A stretch of DNA of 64,000 nucleotides. It comes from Pseudonocardia sp. (GTDB lineage: Bacteria; Actinomycetota; Actinomycetes; Mycobacteriales; Pseudonocardiaceae). The notes below the pieces were generated by a model, which was not told the origin of the DNA, did no database searches, and saw only the letters and a program-made list of their open reading frames with translations. Numbering within the stretch: the first letter of the stretch is position 1; every line of letters begins with the position of its first letter. This document shows, piece by piece, positions 50,294-58,997 of this stretch. Both the position numbers and the translations under genes were made by a program. Location of the stretch: NCBI RefSeq assembly GCF_025465255.1, contig NZ_JAODNI010000092.1, positions 83,843 to 147,842 of the forward strand, read 5' to 3'.

Positions 50294-50536
50294 TCAGACG
50301 ACCGTGAGCTTCTTCCTGACGTCGGCGAAGCTCGGGTTCGTCGCGGTGGTCTCGTCCGGGAAGAGGACGGTGGGGACGGTCTGGTTGCCGCCGTTCACAC
50401 CCTCGACGAAACGCGCCGCGTCCGGGTTCCGCTCGATGTCGATCTCACGGTAGGCGATCCCCGCCTCGTCGAGCTGGAGCTTGAGACGGCGGCAGTAGCC
50501 GCACCACGTGGTCGAGTACATCGTCAGCTGAGCCAT
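50294..50536 (-). CDS. mrx1: Mycoredoxin-type glutaredoxin
   Basis: 80 residues. Thioredoxin fold with CGYC active site ([15 protein letters not shown]) and the TVPTVLF cis-Pro motif. In mycothiol-using actinobacteria it reduces protein-mycothiol mixed disulfides with electrons from mycothiol. ATG 50536 has GAGGAGGG upstream on the minus strand. Divergent from uvrD2 and convergent with nudC, the same neighbourhood as Rv3198A (from memory). Confidence 0.93.
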   Translation of the reverse strand: MAQLTMYSTTWCGYCRRLKLQLDEAGIAYREIDIERNPDAARFVEGVNGGNQTVPTVLFPDETTATNPSFADVRKKLTVV

Positions 50537-50659
50537 ACCCTCCTCAACGCTCCACGCCCGGGACGGCCTTCCGACCGGCATTGTGCCGTGGATCACTCGT
50601 CCGCACGCGTGTTCGAGACCCTGCCTCCGGCTGTCGGGGGCGCCTGTCAGGATGGCCGG

Positions 50660-52726
50660 GTGACCGAGACGCTGCTGGACACCCGACTGGACGAGGAGCA
50701 GACGGCGGCGGTCACGGCTCCCCGCGGCCCGGTGTGCGTCCTGGCCGGGGCCGGCACGGGCAAGACCCGCACGATCACCCAGCGCATCGCGCACCTCGTC
50801 CGGCAGGGGCACGTCGCGCCCGGCCAGGTCCTCGCCGTCACCTTCACCGCGCGGGCCGCCGGCGAGCTGCGCACCCGGCTCCGCGCGCTCGACGCCTCCG
50901 GGGTCCAGGCCCGCACCTTCCACGCCGCCGCCCTGCGCCAGCTGCGCTACTTCTGGCCCCGCGTCGTGGGCGAGGAGCGGCCGTGGCAGCTGCTGGACGG
51001 CAAGCTCCGGCTCGTCGGCCAGGCCGCCGCGCGGGCGAAGGCCGGCACGGACTCGGACTCGCTGCGGGACCTCGCGAACGAGATCGAATGGGCCAAGTCC
51101 AGCCTGATCACCCCGGAGGACTACCCGGCCGCGGTGGCCAGGCTGCGCCGGGACGTGCCGGGCCCGGCCGAGCAGGTCGCCCAGGTCTTCGCGGGCTACG
51201 AGCTGCTGAAGAACCGCGCCCAGGCCCTGGACTTCGACGACCTGCTCCTGCACGTCGCCGCCGCCCTCGAGGAGCACGGCGCCGTCGCCGAGGAGTTTCG
51301 GGACCGCTACCGCTGCTTCGTCGTCGACGAGTACCAGGACGTCACGCCGTTGCAGCAACGCGTGCTCGACGCCTGGCTCGGGGACCGGGACGACCTGACG
51401 GTCGTCGGTGACGCGAACCAGACGATCTACACCTTCGCCGCCGCCACCCCGCGGTACCTGCTGGACTTCCCGCGCCGCTTTCCGGAGGCCACCGTCGTGC
51501 GGCTGACCCGGGACTACCGGTCCACGCCCCAGATCGTCGCCGCCGCCAACACCGTGATCGGCGCCGCCCGCGGCCGGGTCGCCGGGAGCCGGCTGAAACT
51601 CGTCGGTCAGCTCCCGCCGGGACCGGACCCGGACTTCTCCGAGCACGACGACGAGCCCGCCGAGGCCGCGGCCGTCGCCGCCAAGATCCGCCGGTTGATC
51701 GCCGACGGCACCCCGGCCGGCGAGATCGCGATCCTCTTCCGGATCAACGCCCAGTCCGAGGCCTACGAGCAGGCGCTCACCGAGGCGAAGATCCCGTACC
51801 AGGTCCGCGGCGGCGAACGCTTCTTCCTCCGCCCCGAGGTGCGGCGGGCGATGATCGCGTTGCGCACCGCCGGGGCGAGCGGGCAGGACACGGACCTGGT
51901 GGACACCACCCGCCGCGTCCTCGCCCAGATCGGCCTGAGCGACGAGCCGCCCCAGGGCGCGAGCCAGCGTGCGCAGTGGGAGTCCCTGCTCGCGATCGTC
52001 GGGCTCGCGGAGGAACTCGTCGCCGTCGAGCCGGAGGCGGACCTGCGCCGGTTCTCCCTGGAGCTGCAGACCCGGGCGGACGCGTCGCACCCGCCGGTCG
52101 TCCAGGGCGTCACCCTCGCGTCGCTGCACGCGGCGAAGGGCCTCGAATGGGACTGCGTCTTCCTGGTCGGTCTCGTCGACGGGACGCTTCCGATCCAGCA
52201 CGCGGAGGGTGACGAGGCGGCGATCGAGGAGGAGCGCCGGCTGCTCTACGTCGGCGTCACCCGGGCGCGGCGCGTCCTGCGCCTGTCCTGGGCGCTGTCC
52301 CGCTCGCCGGGGCGCGGCAAGCACCGCCGGCGCAGCCGCTTCCTCTACGGCCTCATTCCGGACGAGCACCCGGCCTCGCGGATCCCGCAGGGCGGGCGGC
52401 CGTCGGAGGGCGGGGTGAAGCCGCGCTGCCGGATCTGCGGCGGCCCCCTCATGGGGACGGACGCGATGAAGCTCCGCCGCTGCGGAGACTGTCCGTCCGA
52501 TGTGGACACGGAGCTGCTGGACCGGCTCCGGGTGTGGCGCAGCGAGGAGGCGAGGGGACAGGGGATCCCCGCCTACGTCGTCTTCACCGACGCCACGCTC
52601 ACCGCGATCGCCGAGCACCGGCCGGCGGACGTCGCGGCGCTCGTCGGCATCCCCGGGATCGGCGCCCGGAAGCTGGACCGGTACGGCCGGGCCGTCCTTG
52701 CGCTGGTCAGCGAGGCGAGCGAGTGA
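50660..52726 (+). CDS. uvrD2: ATP-dependent DNA helicase UvrD2
   Basis: 688 residues, superfamily 1A 3'-5' helicase. Seen: GAGTGKTRT (Walker A), [41 protein letters not shown] and [10 protein letters not shown]. After the motor comes a tetracysteine module CRICGGPLM...RRCGDCPSD (C-x2-C-x14-C-x2-C) and a C-terminal HRDC domain ([22 protein letters not shown]). The zinc module plus HRDC is diagnostic of actinobacterial UvrD2. GTG 50660 lies 6 nt after CAGGAT. Repair helicase, upstream of the whiB7 leader. Confidence 0.96.
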   Translation: MTETLLDTRLDEEQTAAVTAPRGPVCVLAGAGTGKTRTITQRIAHLVRQGHVAPGQVLAVTFTARAAGELRTRLRALDASGVQARTFHAAALRQLRYFWPRVVGEERPWQLLDGKLRLVGQAAARAKAGTDSDSLRDLANEIEWAKSSLITPEDYPAAVARLRRDVPGPAEQVAQVFAGYELLKNRAQALDFDDLLLHVAAALEEHGAVAEEFRDRYRCFVVDEYQDVTPLQQRVLDAWLGDRDDLTVVGDANQTIYTFAAATPRYLLDFPRRFPEATVVRLTRDYRSTPQIVAAANTVIGAARGRVAGSRLKLVGQLPPGPDPDFSEHDDEPAEAAAVAAKIRRLIADGTPAGEIAILFRINAQSEAYEQALTEAKIPYQVRGGERFFLRPEVRRAMIALRTAGASGQDTDLVDTTRRVLAQIGLSDEPPQGASQRAQWESLLAIVGLAEELVAVEPEADLRRFSLELQTRADASHPPVVQGVTLASLHAAKGLEWDCVFLVGLVDGTLPIQHAEGDEAAIEEERRLLYVGVTRARRVLRLSWALSRSPGRGKHRRRSRFLYGLIPDEHPASRIPQGGRPSEGGVKPRCRICGGPLMGTDAMKLRRCGDCPSDVDTELLDRLRVWRSEEARGQGIPAYVVFTDATLTAIAEHRPADVAALVGIPGIGARKLDRYGRAVLALVSEASE

Positions 52727-52772
52727 TCCGGCCAGCCCAGAGACTTCTTCTCAAATCAACGGATTAATTCGG

Positions 52773-52802
52773 TTGTGCCGCTCCGAGCGGTCCTTCTAGT
52801 CT
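52773..52802 (+). promoter_or_regulatory. whiB7 promoter
   Basis: -35 TTGTGC (52773-52778), 18-bp spacer, -10 TAGTCT (52797-52802), with an unusually AT-rich block GGATTAATT just upstream of the -35. WhiB7-dependent promoters carry an AT-rich element there that its AT-hook contacts, so positive autoregulation is likely. Start of transcription near 52809 gives a leader of about 500 nt. Confidence 0.65.
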
Positions 52803-52886
52803 CTTCACACGGACGGAACACGGCAGCCCGTCCTCCGGCATGACACGACTCGAACGACACCGATCCGCAGACAGGAGGTGGGCGAC

Positions 52887-53147
52887 ATGGAGACCAACAC
52901 GATGAGCACCGGCAGCACCGGCTACGCGTGCGCGGTCGTCCCCGTCTCCGCCTTCGCGGGCACGGCTGTCGTTCGCGGTCGCGCGCTCCTCCTCGGTGGC
53001 GTCTCCACCGTGACCGGACGTGTCCGCATCGCGGGCGTGCGTCGGGTCGAGGAGCAGAAGTGGGTGCCGCTGACGATCGATTCCCCGCTCTCGCACAAGT
53101 CCACAGGTGTGTCCGTTCCAGGGCAGCTGCATCGACATCGAACGTAG
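52887..53147 (+). CDS. Upstream leader ORF of whiB7
   Basis: 86 codons from ATG 52887 with a strong AGGAGGTG site at 52873-52880; begins METNTMSTGSTGYAC. It ends (TAG 53145-53147) 23 nt before a U-tailed terminator hairpin. A GCAGCT/AGCTGC stem (53123-53151) spans its stop. WhiB7/WblC genes in mycobacteria and Streptomyces are controlled by translation-sensitive leaders, so this is read as a sensor of ribosome stalling rather than a functional protein. An ATG at 52902 could also be used. Confidence 0.6.
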   Translation: METNTMSTGSTGYACAVVPVSAFAGTAVVRGRALLLGGVSTVTGRVRIAGVRRVEEQKWVPLTIDSPLSHKSTGVSVPGQLHRHRT

Positions 53148-53170
53148 CTGCGCACCGGCCGACGAGTTTC

Positions 53171-53213
53171 GGGGCCGCGGAACCCACACCAAGGGGTCCG
53201 CGGCCCCTTTTTT
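53171..53213 (+). terminator. Rho-independent attenuator in the whiB7 leader
   Basis: GGGGCCGCGGA(A)CC pairs with GGTCCGCGGCCCC and is followed directly by six T (53208-53213), the only clear U-tract terminator in the window. CGGCC (53156-53160) can pair with GGCCG (53173-53177), an alternative antiterminator-type fold. Confidence 0.9.
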
Positions 53214-53313
53214 GTGTTCAGAACAGCACCCCTGCGCTCGGACAGGACCGGTTCACCAGATGGAACAGCAAGTCCTCCCACCACAAGGACGTCTCTCACC
53301 CCAGGAGGTAGTG

Positions 53314-53691
53314 GTGCTAGTCAGATCAACCCCGTTCGACGGCGGGGGCTCGACGGCCGAGCTGGAGGACGACGACCTCGTCCCACCCCTCGGCGGCCTG
53401 CTGAGCGCGGTCCCGGAGACGGAACTCGACCTGCCGTGCCGCAGCGGCGACGCCGACCTCTGGTTCGCGGAGTCCCCCGCGGAGCTGGAGCGGGCGAAGG
53501 GCCTCTGCTCCCGGTGCCCGATCAGGAGCGAGTGCCTGGCCGGGGCGCTGCGGAGGGAGGAGCCCTGGGGCGTGTGGGGCGGCGAGATCTTCGAGCGGGG
53601 CGCCGTGGTCCCTCGGAAGAGGCCGAGGGGCCGGCCGAGCAAGGCCGACCTCGCCCGGGACAGGGCCTGGGCCGCGACCGCATCCGCCTGA
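53314..53691 (+). CDS. whiB7: WhiB7 redox-sensing antibiotic-resistance regulator
   Basis: 125 residues. [4Fe-4S] Cys at 42, 65, 68 and 74 (LPCRSGD; LCSRCPIRSEC), the WhiB turn EPWGVWGGE and the WhiB7-specific AT-hook KRPRGRPSK. It partners sigma-A to activate intrinsic multidrug resistance genes. The start is decided by AGGAGG at 53303-53308: GTG 53314 (GTG 53311 is too close). It has about 25 more N-terminal residues than the mycobacterial protein. The long leader with upstream ORF and attenuator precedes it. Confidence 0.94.
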   Translation: MLVRSTPFDGGGSTAELEDDDLVPPLGGLLSAVPETELDLPCRSGDADLWFAESPAELERAKGLCSRCPIRSECLAGALRREEPWGVWGGEIFERGAVVPRKRPRGRPSKADLARDRAWAATASA

Positions 53692-53759
53692 TCCACCCGA
53701 AAGCCGCGCTCGACACCGACCGCCCCCCGGGGCCGATCACCGATCTGAGGAGACCTCCG

Positions 53760-53990
53760 ATGAACTACCTCACCTTCCGCACCCGCCCGTCCGACACCCG
53801 CGTGCCGACCCACACCTCGCTGGAGAACGTCATGTTGCTCGAAGAAGCCCTCGCTCGATCACGACAGCACGACGCCGAGGAGGCCGCGCGCAGGTACCGC
53901 CAGGCGCGCGAGCTGACCGCGGGGCGCCTCTGGTCCCGGCTCGCGGCCTACGCCGCCCGCCGGGCCGAGCGCGCCCGCGTGACCGGCTGA
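53760..53990 (+). CDS. Small basic helical protein downstream of whiB7
   Basis: 76 residues (MNYLTFRTRPSDTRVP ... LWSRLAAYAARRAERARVTG), Arg-rich, predicted mostly helical after residue 22. Not recognised as a named family. ATG 53760 has GAGGAGACC upstream. It lies 68 bp after whiB7 on the same strand without a terminator between, so it may be in the WhiB7 transcript. A 13-bp hairpin terminator follows. Confidence 0.7.
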   Translation: MNYLTFRTRPSDTRVPTHTSLENVMLLEEALARSRQHDAEEAARRYRQARELTAGRLWSRLAAYAARRAERARVTG

Positions 53991-54068
53991 CGTCGCCCGG
54001 GCCCGCGACGGCCGGTGGCCCGGCGCCGTGGTGCGCCACCTCGTCGGGGCCCCGTCGCGGTACGAGAG

Positions 54069-54105
54069 GACGCCCGCCCGGTTCGCTACCGCCCGGGCGG
54101 GCGTC
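54069..54105. terminator. Bidirectional hairpin terminator
   Basis: Perfect 13-bp stem GACGCCCGCCCGG / CCGGGCGGGCGTC, 11-nt loop, between convergent genes. Confidence 0.85.
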
Positions 54106-54119
54106 GTCATGTCCTCGGA

Positions 54120-55445
54120 CTACGTCGCGGCGTCCGCCTCGAACAGCTCCGGCTGCCAGTGCCCCACGATCCCGCGCAGCGGCACGTCCGCCTCGAGCTG
54201 GCAGAGCACCCCGAGCGTGCCGAGCGTGACCCGGTGCACCAGCAGGTACTGGGGCGGGAGGTTGAGTGCGCGGCCGGTGTCGAACTCCGGGCTGCGCAGG
54301 TCCCCGACCCGTCCCGCCTGTGCCTGCAGCCAGGCCCGGGTGAACCGGAACCGCTCCGTGTGCAGCGGCTCGGTGAAGGGCGCCAGGTAGCCGAGCGCCT
54401 CCGCCGCGGTGATCTCCGTGCCCGCGCGGACGAACCCCTCGTTCCGCATGAGGTCCATCAGGTCCTCGGGCCGGTTCTCCAGCGCGAACTTCGTCATCTG
54501 CACCAGCGGCCCGGGCAGGCCCTCCGGCAGCCGGGCCACCGCGCCGTAGTCGACGACGAGCAACCTCCCGTCGCCCAGGATCTGGAAGTTCCCCGGATGC
54601 GGGTCCGCGTGCAGGAGATGGGCCCGGTACGGCGCGGAGTAGTGGAAGGCGGCCAGCCGCGCGCCCGCGTGGTCCCGCTCCTCGGTGGTACCGGAGCGGA
54701 TGACGTCGGACAGCTTCCGCCCGGTGACCCACTCGCTGACCATGGCCTTCGGCGCCGACGCGACGACGGCCGGCACCTTGATCTCCGGGTCGCCGTCGAA
54801 CACCGCGGCGAACGCCCGCTGGTTCGCGGCCTCGTCCCGGTAGTCCAGCTCCTCGACCATCCGGTCCTGCAGCTCCGCGATGAGGGGTTTGATCTCCATG
54901 CCGGGGGCGAGCGGGGCCAGCAGCCGGCTCATCCGGGACAGTTGCCGCAGGTCCGAGACCAGAGCGGCCTCGGCGCCCGGGTACTGGACCTTCACGGCCA
55001 CCTCGCGGCCGTCGCGCCAGACGGCCCGGTGGACCTGGCCGATGCTCGCGGCGGCGGCCGGGGTCTCGTCGAACTCGCGGAACCGGGTGCGCCAGCCGCG
55101 GCCGAACTGCTCGGCCAGCATCCGATGGACGTCCGCGCCCGGCATCGGGGGCGCCGCGGTCTGCAGCTTCACCAGCGCCTCGCGGAACGGCTCCGCCATC
55201 TCGTCGGGCACCGCGGCCTCGAAGACGCTCAGCGCCTGGCCGAACTTCATCGCGCCGCCCTTGAGCTCGCCGAGCACCGCGAACAGCTGCTCGGCGCTCT
55301 TGGCCATCATCTGCGCGGAGATCTCCTCGCGATCCCCGCCGGCCATCCGGCGACCCCATCCGGCCGCGGCCCGCCCTGCCGCCCCGAGCGGCAGGCTCGC
55401 GAGCTTGGCCGTTCGTGACGCCGTACGGCGTGGTATGTCGCTCAC
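54120..55445 (-). CDS. ABC1/UbiB-family atypical kinase (Rv3197-like)
   Basis: 441 residues. ABC1 hallmarks: KFGQALSVFEAAVP (KxGQ motif), AAAASIGQVHRA (Ala-rich loop), VAVKVQYPG (Lys), EELDYRDEAANQ, LLHADPHPGNFQI (catalytic) and LLVVDYGAVARLP (DFG-like DYG). UbiB-type members act on quinone or lipid pathways with unusual ATPase activity. The M. tuberculosis homologue is reported with the WhiB7 regulon as a macrolide-related protein. GTG 55445 overlaps the stop of the upstream E1-like gene (GTGA), so the two are coupled. Confidence 0.93.
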   Translation of the reverse strand: MSDIPRRTASRTAKLASLPLGAAGRAAAGWGRRMAGGDREEISAQMMAKSAEQLFAVLGELKGGAMKFGQALSVFEAAVPDEMAEPFREALVKLQTAAPPMPGADVHRMLAEQFGRGWRTRFREFDETPAAAASIGQVHRAVWRDGREVAVKVQYPGAEAALVSDLRQLSRMSRLLAPLAPGMEIKPLIAELQDRMVEELDYRDEAANQRAFAAVFDGDPEIKVPAVVASAPKAMVSEWVTGRKLSDVIRSGTTEERDHAGARLAAFHYSAPYRAHLLHADPHPGNFQILGDGRLLVVDYGAVARLPEGLPGPLVQMTKFALENRPEDLMDLMRNEGFVRAGTEITAAEALGYLAPFTEPLHTERFRFTRAWLQAQAGRVGDLRSPEFDTGRALNLPPQYLLVHRVTLGTLGVLCQLEADVPLRGIVGHWQPELFEADAAT

Positions 55446-56449
55446 CTCATGATTGTCTCCCGAAGCCGCGGAGTCGGCCACGTAGCCGACGTCGCACCCG
55501 CCCCGCAGGGGCAGTCCGGATGCGCGTCCCACAGCCGGCGCTTGACGGTGCCGGAGCGGGCGTTGAGCTCCAGGGTGGCCCCGATCGACGGCGGGGCCGG
55601 GCTGCCGCCCGAGGGGCCGTCGAGCGCCGCGAGCGCCTGCGCGGCGCCGAGCGCGGCGGTGGCCGCGAGCGTCGCGGGGTCCGCGCTGCCGCATGTGCCC
55701 GCGAGCTGCGCGGCGATCTCCGGCCAGGCCTCGTCGCGCTGTGCCCGATCGAGTTCCACGCACCGCACGCACGGGGTCCGGCCCAGCAGCACCAGCGGTC
55801 CGACGAGCCCGAGACCGTCCCTGACCAGCACCGGGAGATGGTCCGTGCGGTTCGCGAGCAGCCGGGTGACGACGAGCGGATCGGGTACGACGGCGTCCGC
55901 CAGCACCACGAGATCCGGGCGGAGGCCGCGCGGCGGCGGCCCCGTGCACGTCTCCGGCGCGACCCGGCGCACGACGTCGGCGAGGGCCTCGGACCGCAAC
56001 CGGCCGACGTCGGCGTCCCCGTACCCGCACCCCACGTCCGCGCCCGGGACCACCCCCGCCGCGGCGACGTGCACGGTGCCGATCCCGCACCGCGCGAGCG
56101 CGCCGGCGATCCCCGCGGCGAGCGGCCCGTCGCCGCGGACGACGACCGTGCCGGCCGCGCGGTGTCGTGCGACACGCTCCGGCTCCGCGGCGTCGACGAG
56201 CGCGCCGGCGTCGAGCAGGTCCCGCACGAGCGACCGGGCGTCGTCCGGCGGGACGCCCCGGGCCGTCGCCCCGGCCAGCCAGGCCTCCGTCGCCACGGGC
56301 GCGACGAGCCCGTCGAGCAGCAGGGCCAGCGGTTCGGCCAGGTCGTCGACGGCGAGCGAGCGCGCGGGGTCCAGGCCGATCCGACGGCCGTGACCGCCGT
56401 GGGTGAGCAGGGGAAGGTGCGGGGCGAGGACGATCCGGGGCGGCAGCAC
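55442..56449 (-). CDS. E1-like (ThiF/TOMM-type) protein (Rv3196-like)
   Basis: 335 residues. It has a nucleotide-binding-like Rossmann part (TVVVRGDGPLAAGIAGALARCG; DLVVLADAVVPDPLVV) and a four-Cys zinc site (RTPCVRCVELDR and DCPCG), the pattern of E1-like proteins that bind TOMM leader peptides. No YcaO partner is in the window. The N-terminal half (LPLLTHGGHGRRIGLDP ... LALLLDGLV) matches a winged RiPP-recognition-like region weakly. GTG 56449 is the first usable in-frame start; upstream codons give no other. Stop overlaps the ABC1 gene start. Substrate unknown. Confidence 0.8.
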   Translation of the reverse strand: MLPPRIVLAPHLPLLTHGGHGRRIGLDPARSLAVDDLAEPLALLLDGLVAPVATEAWLAGATARGVPPDDARSLVRDLLDAGALVDAAEPERVARHRAAGTVVVRGDGPLAAGIAGALARCGIGTVHVAAAGVVPGADVGCGYGDADVGRLRSEALADVVRRVAPETCTGPPPRGLRPDLVVLADAVVPDPLVVTRLLANRTDHLPVLVRDGLGLVGPLVLLGRTPCVRCVELDRAQRDEAWPEIAAQLAGTCGSADPATLAATAALGAAQALAALDGPSGGSPAPPSIGATLELNARSGTVKRRLWDAHPDCPCGAGATSATWPTPRLRETIMR

Positions 56450-56488
56450 GGACCCACCGTCCCCGGCGTCGTCGCGCGGCGCGAACGT

Positions 56489-56531
56489 CCGTCCACAGAT
56501 CCTTCCCCCTGTGGGCAACCGTTGTGGACAA
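56489..56531. promoter_or_regulatory. Cluster of DnaA-box-like 9-mers
   Basis: CCGTCCACA (56489-56497), TGTGGGCAA (56510-56518) and the perfect DnaA box TGTGGACAA (56523-56531, TTGTCCACA on the other strand) in the divergent promoter region of the E1-like and YgjP-type genes. Confidence 0.5.
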
Positions 56532-56575
56532 CTTCTCACAGCGGACCGGACGGCCCGCCGGGGCGCCGCGACGCC

Positions 56576-56581
56576 TAGGGT
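56576..56581 (+). promoter_or_regulatory. -10 box TAGGGT, leaderless gene
   Basis: Lies 6 nt before ATG 56588. Confidence 0.5.
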
Positions 56582-56587
56582 GGGGTG

Positions 56588-57172
56588 ATGGCGAGCCCTG
56601 CGGTCGTCGAGGTCAGGCGTAGTGACCGGCGACGTCGGATGGTCAGCGCCCGGCGCGAGGGTGACACGGTGATCGTGTTCATCCCGGGGTGGATGAGCGA
56701 GTCCGAGGAACGGCGCTGGGTGGACGAGATGGTCCGCCGCCTCGAGCGCAGCGAGGCGAAACGGCGGTCGCCCGGCCGGCACGGGGACGACGCCCTGCGC
56801 CGACGATGCCTGGAGCTGTCCCGGCGGTACCTGGGCGGCAAGGCGACTCCCACGACCGTCCGCTGGGTGCCCCCGATGCGCACCCGCTGGGCGTCCTGCA
56901 CGCCCGCGGACGGCACCATCAGGATCAGCGAGAAGCTGCGCGACGTGCCCGGCTGGGTGGTGGACTACGTGCTGGTCCACGAGCTCGCGCACCTGCTGGA
57001 ACCCGGTCACGACGGCGCCTTCTGGGCCCTGGTGCGCCACTACCCGCGCACCGAGCGGGCCATGGGCTACCTCGAGGGGCTCTCCGCGGCCGCGGGACTC
57101 GGGATGGTCGGCACGGACGGCGAGCCCACGCCGGCGCTCGGGGACGACGAGCAGTCCGCCGTCACCGCCTGA
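56588..57172 (+). CDS. YgjP/M48-type zinc metallopeptidase
   Basis: 194 residues. YgjP-like (DUF45) pattern: VRWVPPMRTRWASCTP (RWGSC-like) and the zinc site VLVHELAHLLEPGHDGAFW (HExxH plus downstream His). Cytoplasmic, no signal peptide or membrane span. Substrate unknown; the family is often linked to stress or genome maintenance. ATG 56588 follows TAGGGT by 6 nt. Divergent from the E1-like/ABC1 pair and convergent with the DUF2342 gene. Confidence 0.9.
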   Translation: MASPAVVEVRRSDRRRRMVSARREGDTVIVFIPGWMSESEERRWVDEMVRRLERSEAKRRSPGRHGDDALRRRCLELSRRYLGGKATPTTVRWVPPMRTRWASCTPADGTIRISEKLRDVPGWVVDYVLVHELAHLLEPGHDGAFWALVRHYPRTERAMGYLEGLSAAAGLGMVGTDGEPTPALGDDEQSAVTA

Positions 57173-57185
57173 CCCGCGCACGCGA

Positions 57186-57215
57186 ACGGGCCGCCGGGAG
57201 ATCCCGGCGGCCCGT
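57186..57215. terminator. Bidirectional hairpin terminator
   Basis: Perfect 13-bp stem ACGGGCCGCCGGG / CCCGGCGGCCCGT with AGAT loop between convergent genes. Confidence 0.9.
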
Positions 57216-57226
57216 CCGTGACGTGC

Positions 57227-58741
57227 TCAGCTGCGCGGGGCGGGGGGCTCGTCCGGTCCGTCGTCCTCCGTCGAGGCGTCCTTCGGCTCGTCCGACGAGG
57301 AGCCCGACGTCTTCTCCGCCTCGGCGGCGGCCCGGGCGTCCGCCGCGAACTGCTTCTCCAGCTCGGCGATCGGGTCGTTCGTGTCCCGGTGGGACACGAA
57401 CCCGGCCGGGTCGTCCAGGTCGTCCGCGACGGGCAGCAGGTCCGGGTGCGCCCAGATGGCGTCCCGGCCCTCGATCCCGCGCTCCTCGGTGAGCAGACGC
57501 CACAGCTCGGCGGCGGAGCGCAGCTTGCGCGGCCGCAGCTCCAGCCCGACGATCGAGGCGAACGCCTGCTCGGCCGGCCCGCCCGAGGCGCGACGGCGGC
57601 GCAGCGTCTCCCGCAGCGCCTCCGCGCCGGGCAGCCGGTCGCCGACGGCCTCGGCGACGACGGCGTCCACCCAGCCCTCGATCAGGGCGAGCAGGGTCTC
57701 CAGCCGGGCCAGCGCCGCCTTCTGCTCGGGCGTGGTCTGCGGCTCGAACATGCCGGACTGCATGGCCTCCTGGATGGAGGCGGGGTTCGCCGGGTCGATG
57801 TCCCGGGCGATCTCCTCGATCCGTGAGGTGTCGATGGTGATGCCCCGCGCGTACTCCTCGACGGCGCCGAGCAGCCGCTCCCGCAGCCAGCCGACGTGCG
57901 CGAACAGGCGGTGGTGCGCGGCCTCGCGGGCGGCCAGATAGATCATGACCTCGCTGGCCGGGCGGTCCAGGCCCTGCGTGAACCTCTCGACGGCCTCGGG
58001 CAGCAGCGCCGCCGTGCGGCCCGGCCCGACCGGGAAGCCGATGTCGGTGGACGTCAACACCTCGGCCGCGAGCTGGCCCAGGCCGCTCCCGAGCTGCGAG
58101 CCGAACGCGAACCCGCCCATCTGGCCGATCATCGCCAGCATCGGCCCGGCCGCGGCGCGGACCTCCTCGGGCAGCCCCTCGACCCAGGCGCCGGAGACGC
58201 GCTGCGCCACCGGGTCGCACAGCCGCTTCCAGGTGGGCATGCTCTCCTTGACCCACTCCGTCGGCGTCCACGCGACGGTCTCGGTGGCGCCGGCGGGGAA
58301 GTTCGTGGCCGGGTCCAGCCACAGCTCCGCGAGCTTGACGGCGTCGGACACCGCGGCGCGCTGCGCGTCGGTGAGCGACGACGTCGTCTGCGCGAGCTGC
58401 TGGGAGGCCATCTGCGCGGCGAGCTCGTAGTTGACCGGGCCGTCGCCGCCGGAGGCCTGCGCGCTGCTCAACATCTGGCCGAGCTGGGTCAGCATCTGAC
58501 CGAGCTGGCTGACGTCGAAGCCGCCGGGGCCGCCCGCGCCGGGCATGCCCGGCAGACCACCCGGGAAACCGGGGATCCCACCCGGGAACTGGCCGCCACC
58601 AGGCAGGTTGCCGAGGCCGAACGGATCATTGGGTCCATCCGGGGTGTTATCTCCCTTGTCGCCCGATTCGTCCCGCGGGCGATTGCGGTCGCGATCCGGG
58701 TCGCGGTCGGAAGGGCCGAAGCCGAACGGGACGTCACTCAT
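57227..58741 (-). CDS. DUF2342 zinc-dependent metalloprotease-like protein (Rv3195-like)
   Basis: 504 residues. Gly/Pro-rich N-terminus with GGIPGFPGGLPGMPGAGG-type repeats, then the DUF2342/TIGR03624 domain containing IYLAAREAAHHRLFAHVGWL, where an E-x3-H-H motif stands in place of HExxH. Annotated in the family as putative hydrolase or zinc-dependent metalloprotease; activity is not proven. The C-terminus is Glu/Asp/Ser-rich. ATG 58741 lies 7 nt after TACCGT on the minus strand. Divergent from the UPF0182 gene. Confidence 0.9.
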   Translation of the reverse strand: MSDVPFGFGPSDRDPDRDRNRPRDESGDKGDNTPDGPNDPFGLGNLPGGGQFPGGIPGFPGGLPGMPGAGGPGGFDVSQLGQMLTQLGQMLSSAQASGGDGPVNYELAAQMASQQLAQTTSSLTDAQRAAVSDAVKLAELWLDPATNFPAGATETVAWTPTEWVKESMPTWKRLCDPVAQRVSGAWVEGLPEEVRAAAGPMLAMIGQMGGFAFGSQLGSGLGQLAAEVLTSTDIGFPVGPGRTAALLPEAVERFTQGLDRPASEVMIYLAAREAAHHRLFAHVGWLRERLLGAVEEYARGITIDTSRIEEIARDIDPANPASIQEAMQSGMFEPQTTPEQKAALARLETLLALIEGWVDAVVAEAVGDRLPGAEALRETLRRRRASGGPAEQAFASIVGLELRPRKLRSAAELWRLLTEERGIEGRDAIWAHPDLLPVADDLDDPAGFVSHRDTNDPIAELEKQFAADARAAAEAEKTSGSSSDEPKDASTEDDGPDEPPAPRS

Positions 58742-58748
58742 GGCGTCC

Positions 58749-58754
58749 ACGGTA
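58749..58754 (-). promoter_or_regulatory. -10 box TACCGT, leaderless gene
   Basis: On the minus strand 7 nt before ATG 58741. Confidence 0.5.
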
Positions 58755-58997
58755 CGCGGGTCCGGACGGTCCCGGCGGCTTCCCGGCCCGGCTTCGCCGG
58801 GCGCGAAAGCGCCGGTCACGGGGTCCCCTCACACGGGAACTCCACAGGCCGTCCGTAGAGTTGTCCCAGCAGGGCACGCCACTGGGCCCGGCGTTGCGGT
58901 AGGCGGGACGACACCCGGGTGCGCCTCCTCCCGCCGTCGTAGCCGGGTCCGACGGTGACGTCCGGCCGAGTCCGACCCGACCTGTAGGAGCGTGCCC

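Noticed and set aside
52840..52905. 21-codon ORF starting before the main whiB7 leader ORF
   Set aside because: No ribosome site upstream; the AGGAGGTG-supported ORF at 52887 is the better leader candidate.
56489..56531. Replication origin
   Set aside because: Only three DnaA-box-like sites, no AT-rich unwinding element and no dnaA/dnaN neighbours.
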